Shown: positions 57,101 to 64,000 of the stretch, one piece after another
Layout: each line of letters begins with the position of its first letter
Numbering within the stretch: position 1 is the stretch's first letter
Translations under genes and position numbers: made by a program
Notes under the pieces: generated by a model
Databases searched by the model: none
What the model saw: only the letters and a program-made list of their open reading frames with translations
Told to the model about the DNA's origin: nothing
Source of the DNA: Colius striatus
Lineage: Eukaryota; Chordata; Aves; Coliiformes; Coliidae
Direction of reading: 5' to 3'
Length of the DNA: 64,000 nucleotides
NCBI RefSeq assembly: GCF_028858725.1
Contig: NC_084775.1
Coordinates: forward strand, 15,583,597-15,647,596

Positions 57101-60100
57101 ACCATCTGAAATCCAAAATGTGTGCAAACAGGCAGTAAGGAAATTTTCCTGCTAGCTGCACAGATCAACTGAACAAGTATCTGTCATTATTTTCAAGCAG
57201 ACACAAGCCAACAGAGATCCAGATTCCGTGTGTCAAGCATCCCAAACCTCCTGGAATACGAGAACCTGGCACACGGATAGGAGGTTGGTATCTGTGAGAA
57301 CCCCTTAGAACTCTCTACTCTTTCCAACAGGAGCTCTACCAAAGAGGTTTGTTATATACTCAAAATTTCCATTGAAGTAGAAGTCTGAAAGGAAAATTGA
57401 AGGTGACTTTCCAAAACAGAGGTATTGAATTAAAAAGGCACAGGGAGCTCTGATTGTAGTGGTTCATCACAGAATGACAAGGGAAATAAAACCAGACTAA
57501 CTTAGAAAAAGAAAGCTTAAAAGGACCAGCCCCTCTCAAAAGCTTAGCAACCTAAATTCCATTTAATGAAGGAAGACACAGTTACTTCTTACCTGCAGCA
57601 ATGTTGGAGGCCATGGTGTATGCTTGAGATGTCTCACTTGAGAGATGTGACGTCCCAAACTTCGATGGACACTACAGCACTCATCACAGATCAGGATCCC
57701 CCTGTTTATAGATGCCCAACAAGGATCTGAGAAAGAATACACTAGTTACCATACAGAAGGCAACGTGACCCTGCATTTCAAACACAGAAGCCTTGCCTAA
57801 GCTCTACTGCACAGCCCCTGTCTGAGCTTGTAAGTGTTACAACCACGCTGGGCCTGTGGGTGCTGGGGAAAGAGCAGCCCTTGCACAATGGCTTTTAATT
57901 CCCACATTAAATAATAAAAACACACAAAAGAATGTCATGTTGGAAAAAAAAAGAGCAAGATACATATATGTCAGGTTAAAGGTTCAGTAAAGCAAAATTA
58001 ACTCAACTCTGAACTGATCCAAACTGAAGCCATCTTACAGGCAAATCAAAGACAAGGGAGGGAAGGTGAAGCAGTAAATAGGACATGCTAGACATTATGT
58101 AACTTCAAACACCAAAAAGCATAAAACCGAGTAAAACATTACATCAGACTGAAACCACAACAGTTTCCGAGCTCAGTCTGCAGAAGAAATTCGTTTTCTG
58201 TCAGTAGCACATGAAATTGGATGTGCCAAGGACCCTGCAGGAACAGGCGGCTGAGCAGCAAGACACAATCACAGAATACCTCAAGTTGGAAGGGATCCAT
58301 AAGGACCATCAAATCCAACTCCCTGCTCCTTGCAGGACTGCCTAAAACTAAATCATATGACTAAGAGCATGGACCAGATGTTCCAAATCTTCAGATCCAG
58401 CACACCCCAGGAGAACAAAAAGGGTATTCAAGATCTCTTCTATTTTGGAAAATTCTTCCTAATTTCAAATCCAGACATGAGCTCGAGGCTAAATAAGTGA
58501 GCACAGCACAAGCCTGGTATCTGATGAGAGAGCTTCTGCATCCTGTCAGAATACATCTGAACAATTGTGCACCATAAAAAAATGCCTTCTCTGACCCATG
58601 CAAGACATGTACTGAATCCCTGAAACATGAGATCCGATCATAGCTGTGGTTTTTAAGTAGAGCTGATGTTGTGTGTGTGCTGAAGGCAATGCAGACAAAC
58701 CTGTTCAAATCCTGGGCCACGAGGGACGGGAGCATCCCTTCACAGATGATAACTATCAGAGCCCAGAGCCAAATTAAAACATACATTTGAGGGGAAAAAG
58801 ATGGTCTAATTTAAAAAACAAATTAATAACAAGCACACAACCTCCTTGCTAATTCATTCCATGATTTAAACAACTTTCATTTGTAAGGAGGAAGAAAAAC
58901 CCCAACCCTGAAATGAGATGCATTAGTGCTAACCTAATAACCCACGGCTGGAGGCAGCCTGCCAGGTTAATGAGTCCAGTCCCTCTGCATTACAGACAAC
59001 TGTATCATACGCTCATTCATGAGCCAAGAGGGTTCTTCTGAAAGCCAGCACCTTCCTCACTTCATTCACGTTACAGCTGCCTGTGAGCCTCGCTCTGCTT
59101 TGGTTAACACTCATCATCAGGACTTGTTTACATTCACCTCTACACCTGACTTAATGGGCTCCAAACAATGGCCTGTGAGCCACAATAAAGTCAACTACTG
59201 TTCATTTGGTCATTTCATAGCAGAAACAGGGCTTTATTTTTTTTCTGAAGGAAACAGCTGAGGCTTTGCTTGTCATTTCAGCTGGTATCTTGTACTTGAA
59301 AGAAACCACACCGCTGAAAAAGTCCATGCTTCTGCTGAATCTATCAAAAACTGGCACCGTTAGAAACCTGAACGGCACGATGCAAAAAAGGACAATAAAA
59401 GAAACCCAAAAGGCAAGACAGCAGACAGATTGGGAAAAGGAACTGAAAAGTTCAGCCCAACAGAACGCTCTTTGCTCCTGCTATGCACTGGGGAGGTCAG
59501 AGAGAGGACCAACAACACTTCAGGATCTGGTTTAGGAGGCAGAATGATACAGAACGGAGTGCATTTGGCAGAGTGCATAGTGGAGAGTGTCTGAAAAGCA
59601 GCGGGAAGCTGAGCACTGACACGTGTTTTCTGAGTCAACTCCTCCAGTTAAACCAGTGTTTCTCAATGAAAGTGCACAGGGGTTTGTAGCCCCTCAATTC
59701 AACTTATATCCAGCTTAGTATAATTTACTTGTTCCTCAGTAACAGATGGGAATGGGAAAGGGAGGCAGCACACAGTGTCAGACAGGCTGGAGAAACAGAG
59801 ATGACTGTCAGGTTATAGGAAAAATGACATTTCAGGTTTAAATTTAATTTAATGAAGTGTCTGTGCTGGAGCTTATTTGAATCATTTTTAAAAGAGACCA
59901 AATTATGGACACAACCACAATACACTTAAGCCATTACCAAGATACAGCAGAGGAGAAGCTAGAAAAGAAAGGTCAAATCTGTTTTCAGGAACATGGCAGA
60001 GTGATTCAAAACAGGAAGCGTGTGATGAAGACAAGCCTGAACTGTGAGCTCGAAAAGTGAACTCCTGTCTGAGAATGGGAAGCAAACCAGAAAAGCACAT

Positions 60101-61928
60101 GTAGAAATCATCTCACATGAAAGAAAACTACTCATACACTGACAGTGAAACAAAGCACATTATCGATGAAGTTCAAGGGGCAAGTACTAATTACTACAGC
60201 AGTCAGGCACTCTGCACTTGCTACAGCTGCTCTGGGCGCAAAGGCTGCAATATCCTCAGCTCTCTTGACACAGCTGCTCGGGCAGCAGCTCCCCAGCACC
60301 CCCTGACAAGTTCTTTCAGGTTTAAGAAGGGTTTGATGTGTTGTTTTTTTCAATTTATGAACGGATTAAATTAAGATTTCTTTATGTATACGGATGAGGC
60401 AGCAGATTTCTTCATCAAAAACAAGTAAATATATACTTAAATACTCATAATGTCACGACAAAAGACAACAGAAGGCTGGCTTTGAAGATTGCCCTAAGAG
60501 TGATCCTGATACACTGCACAGTCCCGAGGAGCTTAAATACAAACACAGCAACACAACTTTATCTGAGCCACAATGCCACTGGTTTAAACACACAGATATG
60601 CTGCTTTGTGTGAGATAGGGACAACTGCCTACACGAGATATGCAAGTTCCATTTATTGTGAAAATAAAATTCTCTGAAGAGAAAAGTCACTCCCTGGGAG
60701 TTCATTTGGGATTTTAATGATTTTCTTTGTTTTTAAACAGCAGTCTCAGGCTATGAAAGTTGTTAGCCCTTCTCCTTCATCACATCTGGCCATTCACACG
60801 CTATCTACTTCACAGTGCTCTAGTGCATTTCAGTATGCAGGTGAGTATGATATTGGAAGAATCAGAAGAGAACACAACAAATGCTCGATAAGTCTGAGAA
60901 GGAAATAGTACACAGCTGCTAAAAAAAAGGCAAACAGGTAAACTGGGCAGTTTTAAATACAGGAACAGCAAAGCTACAACTGATCAAAAAAGGAGATCCA
61001 TCTGACTTTCTGAAAACAAGATTAGGTTTGGGGTCTTATGAAAACCATCTCCAACGTAAGACGGGCACTGGGTACAGCAACACAGAGCACGTTGCTCACT
61101 GACCATTTCCAATTCGAGTCTATCAGACACTTCAGAAACTTTCCCTGGAAGTCTGGGACACCTACACCCAGCCCAGGCTGCGAGGCAAGTCCTGCACAAA
61201 CCTGAATTTTACTCTCTCCTGACTCTAAGAGTAAGGGACATGTCCAAAGCCAGTCACCTAAAGCGGCCACTGTCCCTTTCAGTGCCACATTTCCAACCTA
61301 CACCCTCCTCTCACTTTTCATCCCTGCGACTGGATGGTTTCTTTCAGTGAGCTTTCCTCCTTTCCAAGCGGAGGAGATCCAGCTCCACTTCCAACGATCA
61401 GAGGCTGGTGTTTGCCCAGAGGCCGTTCCCGCAGAGCTGACCTGAGGGCAGGGGGGACACTGGGCTGCCAGGGCGACCTGTGCGCTTCACAGCTACCACC
61501 ACAGCAAAGCGAAGCGTTCCCCAGCCCGGGGATGAGAATGGGTCCTTCTCAAATAGGCCGGAACGCACACAACCGATGAGAACGCGTCCCAACCCGCCTC
61601 CCCGACGACGGAAGAGAGAAGGGGCCGCTCCAAGGGGGTGACACCCCCGGAACAGCGCCGGGGAGGTGCGGGCCCGGGCCGGGGCCGGCCCGCTGACAAG
61701 GACTCCCGCGGAGCGCCCGTCCCGGCGGCCGCGGCCATGGCGGGCCCGGCGGAGCCCCCGTGCTTCCCACCCCCCGCGCCTCGTCCGCGCCGGAGCGGAG
61801 GAAGCGCCGCTGCCCGCTCTGAGGGGAGGGGGATGGGCTCTCCCGCCCCCGGGGCGCCCCGGCCGCCGCCGCTTACCCTGTGCGCTGCAGTCCGCGCAGA
61901 CCTCGCTGCTCCTCAGGCGCTTCGACAT
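36156..61928 (-). CDS. GIT2: GIT2, ArfGAP and PIX/paxillin-binding scaffold (20 coding exons, 757 aa)
   Basis: GTPase-activating protein for Arf proteins and scaffold for PIX, PAK and paxillin at focal adhesions and endosomes. Exons: 61877-61928, 57593-57726, 56993-57105, 56182-56287, 55754-55840, 55479-55609, 54287-54381, 53452-53497, 51893-51944, 51504-51576, 51076-51173, 50682-50793, 50201-50343, 49259-49408, 46254-46502, 44792-44881, 41591-41673, 41297-41479, 37212-37275, 36156-36368. Every phase closes, giving 757 aa against 759 in human. The zinc finger (CADC...CDEC, Cys11/14/31/34) and the catalytic arginine in CCSVHRSLG are present. Ankyrin repeats (about 132-230), Spa2-homology repeats (DLSELAKAAKKKLQS and ARFNAHEFATLVIDI regions), a coiled coil (KNALVASEVKIQQLM) and the paxillin-binding C-terminal bundle ending TTKENNN all follow. 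Exons 15-17 encode a Ser-rich linker that is alternatively spliced in mammals. The long first intron spans 57727-61876. Confidence 0.97.
37276..41296 (-). other. GIT2: GIT2 intron of about 4 kb
   Basis: Lies between the exons encoding ENKHD and SYIPCSER. Mixed composition, with no interspersed repeat I can name. The part at 39480-39850 is GC-richer than its flanks. Confidence 0.7.
41674..44791 (-). other. GIT2: GIT2 intron of about 3.1 kb with a minisatellite
   Basis: Lies between the exons encoding RDESTRR and ASKLEKQ. About a third is the tandem array described separately; the rest is unique AT-richer sequence without a recognisable element. Confidence 0.7.
41970..43085. repeat. Degenerate 1.1-kb minisatellite in a GIT2 intron
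   Basis: Many diverged units of roughly 30-35 bases containing GTGGGAGGCTGAA, GGAGGCCAAAC or GGAAGCCCACA. No two neighbouring units are identical, which suggests an old array. The unit borders were judged by eye. Confidence 0.75.
44882..49258 (-). other. GIT2: GIT2 introns flanking exon 46254-46502
   Basis: Two introns of about 1.4 and 2.8 kb, AT-rich and apparently unique. No repeat or additional exon was recognised apart from the 249-bp coding exon between them. Confidence 0.65.
49409..56992 (-). other. GIT2: GIT2 introns between the coiled-coil exon and exon 3
   Basis: Ten coding exons separated by AT-rich introns of 0.1 to 1.5 kb. Beyond the exons listed under GIT2 I see only unique sequence. 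Confidence 0.65.
57727..61876 (-). other. GIT2: GIT2 first intron
   Basis: About 4.1 kb between the start exon and the zinc-finger exon. AT-rich, with one CR1-like fragment near its 3' end. It turns GC-rich past 61.5 kb as it enters the promoter CpG island. Confidence 0.75.
58266..58480 (-). mobile_element. CR1-like LINE 3' fragment, diverged
   Basis: On the plus strand it reads CAATCACAGAATACCTCAAG, TTGGAAGGGATCCATAAGGA, CATCAAATCCAACTCCCTGC, then a diverged part ending TTCTTCCTAATTTCAAATCC, which fits an inverted avian CR1 3' end of another subfamily than the copies at 5.5 and 11 kb. The far end is uncertain. Confidence 0.75.
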
Positions 61929-62024
61929 GTTGCGCGGAGGCGATCGGCGGCACCGGGCGCTTCCTGCCGCGCTAACGGGTCCCCGGCGCCAGCCCCCGCC
62001 AGGCGGCCGAGCCGAGGCGGCAGC

Positions 62025-62036
62025 GCGCAGGCGCAC
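62025..62036. promoter_or_regulatory. NRF1-like site
   Basis: GCGCAGGCGCAC differs by one base from the palindromic NRF1 consensus and lies about 100 bases upstream of the GIT2 start codon, a usual place for this factor in CpG-island promoters. Binding is inferred. Confidence 0.35.
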
Positions 62037-62090
62037 GGCACCGCCGCCGCTATTCACCACGCCGGGAGCTCCGCAGGCGGCCGGCGCGGC

Positions 62091-62150
62091 GGGGCGGGGC
62101 GGGGCGGGGCGGGGCGGGGCGGGGCGGGGCGGGGCGGGGCGGGGCGGGGC
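62091..62150. repeat. (GGGGC)12 microsatellite
   Basis: Twelve perfect copies of GGGGC followed by GGG, 160-220 bases upstream of the GIT2 start codon. Each pair of units makes a GC box (GGGGCGGGGC), and the G runs could form quadruplexes on the plus strand. Confidence 0.97.
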
Positions 62151-62871
62151 GGGCTGGCCGCCATCTCGGCTCCTGGCAAAAGGGCGGGAGTTTGCCTGGG
62201 CGGGCTCTGGCCATGGCGCGGGCCGTCATCTTTGTCCCTGGCAGCCGCCTGCCTCAGGCTGCGCTGCGCGGAAGCGTTGCGCTTATGCGAGGAAGCGCAG
62301 AGACCTGGTGTAAGTGGCTGCGCCGGCCCGCCGCCTCTCTCCTGCCGACTAGCGCGGAACGCGAGCCGGGAAGAACGATGTTTACGGGCACCCGGCTCCG
62401 CAGGCTGGCGGAAGAAGCCGTTTCCCACTAAGCCGTGCCCTCACTTGCCATGGAGGCCGAAAGGCGGGCGGCCGGGCAAAACCAACCGCCGCGGGGCTGG
62501 GGGAAGCGGTGAGCGCTGAGCGCCGCGTCCGGCGCAACGACGCGCGGCTCGTCCCGCCGCCCTCCCCGCGCCCGCGGGCAGCGATGGGGCAGCTTGCGGG
62601 CGGGACGTTCCATCTGCCTGCCCGCGGGTGGGGGGGGAGCTGGCCGGGGAGCAGCAACTTCCTCCTTCCGTGCGCTCGCCGGTGGCGGCAGGCTGAGGGG
62701 AAGCTGCCCCCGCACCGGCCGCCGCGCTGGAGACGCGGGAAGGAGGGCTGCGGGGGTGAGGCGGCGGCGCGGCGCGGGCGGGAGCTGACCCGACCCTCGG
62801 GAGGGGGTGGGCGAGGGCAGCTGGAGGCCCCCGGGGCTGTGGGTGGCCGGCCTCAAGAGCAGGGGACTTGC

Positions 62872-63050
62872 CGGGAGTGTGGGGAGCAGCAGGAGCAGAG
62901 CCGCAGGAGTGTGGGGCTGAGGGGAGAGTGCTCAGGAGCAGGGAGTGTGGGGCTGAGGGGAAGGCATCAGGAGCAGGGAGTGTGGGGCTGAGGGGAGAGT
63001 GCTCAGGAGCAGGGAGTGTGGGGTTGTGGGGAGCAGCAGGAGCAGAGCAG
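62872..63050. repeat. Minisatellite of about 36-bp units
   Basis: Four to five units of GGGAGTGTGGGGCTGAGGGG plus AGAGTGCTCAGGAGCA or a shorter variant, between the CpG island and the first ANKRD13A coding exon. G-rich on the plus strand. Confidence 0.92.
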
Positions 63051-63294
63051 ACCCTCCGCAGTGGGGCTGAGGCCCAGGAGCAGCCGCCTCTCTCTTCATC
63101 TTTCATGGGGCACTCTTGGTAGTGGGGTGAAGGACTCAGCTCACTGTTCCCCTCATCACCGGGGGCAGCTGGGTGCCAAGAGAGGGGAGAAGCTTCAAGA
63201 GTCTGGGCTGGAGTACCCTGGGACTCCAAAATAAGGAGAGAGGGGAGCAGTGAGGGTAGGCACCCTGCTTCCCCTGCCCTTGCAGGTGTGTGGC

Positions 63295-63393
63295 ATGATG
63301 AGTTCCCCTGGCAGGGCCAGCAGTGCGTTTCCCCTGCACGTCCTGGTTTGGAATAATGACTACAGACGGCTGGACGAGGAGCTGCAGGACAAG
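63295..63393 (+). CDS. ANKRD13A: ANKRD13A, first coding exon (partial gene)
   Basis: The exon starts at 63286 after a tgcccttgcag acceptor and ends at an AAG|GTAACT donor in phase 0. Two in-frame ATGs follow each other; the second (63298) gives [20 protein letters not shown] and then [12 protein letters not shown], matching human MSSACDAGDHYPLHLLVWKN and DYRQLEKELQGQ. ANKRD13A is an ankyrin-repeat protein with C-terminal ubiquitin-interacting motifs that binds K63-linked ubiquitin chains on receptors such as EGFR and affects their internalisation. Only the beginning of the N-terminal ankyrin region is here; the rest lies beyond the window. Confidence 0.9.
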
Positions 63394-64000
63394 GTAACTG
63401 GGACACCTGGGCGATAAAGGGGCTGGTGTGGGGCTGGTGGCCCCAGGAGAGCTTGTGCCATGGTACAGGGCTTGGTGCCCTTACTGCCTTTCTAGGAAGA
63501 AGTAACCTCGATGGTACTGCCGGGTCTGGTTGCTGGGCTTGTGGGATTGCTGCACTGCTTTACCTATTTATTTGTGGTTGTGGGAGTGATGTAAGAAGGC
63601 GTAGGAATGTACTTTTTGTTATGTAAGTTATTAAATGTTGACTTCCTATCTGTAAAGCTGCACTCGGAGCATTTGAGTGTGAGTTGCAGAATAGCTCTGT
63701 AGAAGATATTAAGAGTCATTGAAACAGATCAGGAAGGGCAGATATGATGGATGTGAATTATTTTCTGTGCCAGAAAAGCAATAAATACTGAATACCTTAA
63801 TGGGAAGTCAACATGCAGCAAAGGTGGCTGCTGCTACTGAAGCCTCTAGCTTGCTGAAGACCAGCAGTTCTTATGGCTTTGTTACTGTCCAGGACTGTGA
63901 AGGCACCATTTTTATACTGGCTGGAATGTTTTCAGCATCTCTGCTAAAAAAAAATAAAACAGGATCATTGTTTCATGCTGTAGAGCAGAAAAATAGAAAG
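63394..64000 (+). other. ANKRD13A: ANKRD13A intron 1 (start)
   Basis: About 600 bases of intron after the first coding exon. It contains an A-rich run (about 63945-63958) and no recognisable exon or repeat. Confidence 0.7.

Larger units (their letters stand above)
61929..63285. promoter_or_regulatory. Head-to-head GIT2/ANKRD13A promoter region, CpG-rich
   Basis: The GIT2 start codon and the first coding exon of ANKRD13A are 1.36 kb apart and face away from each other. The space is CpG-rich to about 62.8 kb. It contains an NRF1-like GCGCAGGCGCAC at 62025-62036, a (GGGGC)12 run of overlapping GC boxes, and YY1-like GCCGCCATCTCGG just past that run. A non-coding first exon of ANKRD13A must lie here, since its coding exon starts at an acceptor, but its borders cannot be fixed by eye. 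Confidence 0.6.

Noticed and set aside
62091-62150. Likeness to the GGGGCC expansion of human C9orf72
   Set aside because: The unit here is five bases, GGGGC, in a different gene; only the general G-rich character is shared.
63295-63297. First of two adjacent ATGs as the definite ANKRD13A start
   Set aside because: The second ATG matches the human start MSS exactly; the first adds one Met only. The CDS was drawn from the first because scanning would meet it first, but the choice is open.

Overview
This is nuclear DNA from a bird. Six vertebrate genes, all split by canonical GT-AG introns, lie in the order FAM222A(+) - TRPV4(-) - GLTP(-) - TCHP(+) - GIT2(-) - ANKRD13A(+), which is the gene order of human 12q24.11. 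The interspersed repeats I recognise are truncated CR1 LINE 3' ends, the typical avian retrotransposon. Introns are short and intergenic spaces tight, and the left half is very GC-rich with many minisatellites, as on an avian microchromosome. The homologous block is, from memory, on chicken chromosome 15. I cannot fix the species.

Layout. 1-8132: non-coding, most likely the last long intron of FAM222A. It has AT-rich islands that look like conserved elements, several minisatellites and a CR1. 8133-9334: last coding exon of FAM222A, then its 3' UTR. About 10.6-15.3 kb: gene-free, with a second CR1 and a cluster of tandem arrays. 15.28-21.5 kb: TRPV4, all 15 coding exons. 21.5-24.86 kb: TRPV4 upstream region, CpG-rich DNA and a 600-bp C/A-rich array. 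24.86-27.7 kb: GLTP (5 exons). 27.7-29.04 kb: short CpG-rich head-to-head GLTP/TCHP promoter. 29.04-33.55 kb: TCHP (11 coding exons). 33.5-36.2 kb: tail-to-tail TCHP/GIT2 space. 36.16-61.93 kb: GIT2 (20 coding exons, AT-richer introns). 61.9-63.3 kb: head-to-head GIT2/ANKRD13A promoter. 63.3 kb to the end: first coding exon of ANKRD13A and part of its first intron.

Exon boundaries were placed by hand from splice sites, reading phase and remembered human proteins. All phases close, giving TRPV4 863 aa, GLTP 210 aa, TCHP 465 aa and GIT2 757 aa. The genes do not form one pathway. TRPV4 is a calcium channel, GLTP a glycolipid carrier, TCHP a keratin/centriole coiled-coil protein, GIT2 an ArfGAP scaffold, ANKRD13A a ubiquitin-binding endocytic adaptor, and FAM222A a poorly understood neuronal protein.

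The most unusual points are: a perfect GT...AG segment of only 18 bp inside the TCHP reading frame, which looks like a collapsed intron now read as six residues; GC-rich pentanucleotide microsatellites of 11-12 copies in both head-to-head promoters; a G-rich (in the RNA sense) array just past the GLTP poly(A) signal; and a TRPV4 C-terminus that differs from the human one. I found no sign of a wholly new biological system.
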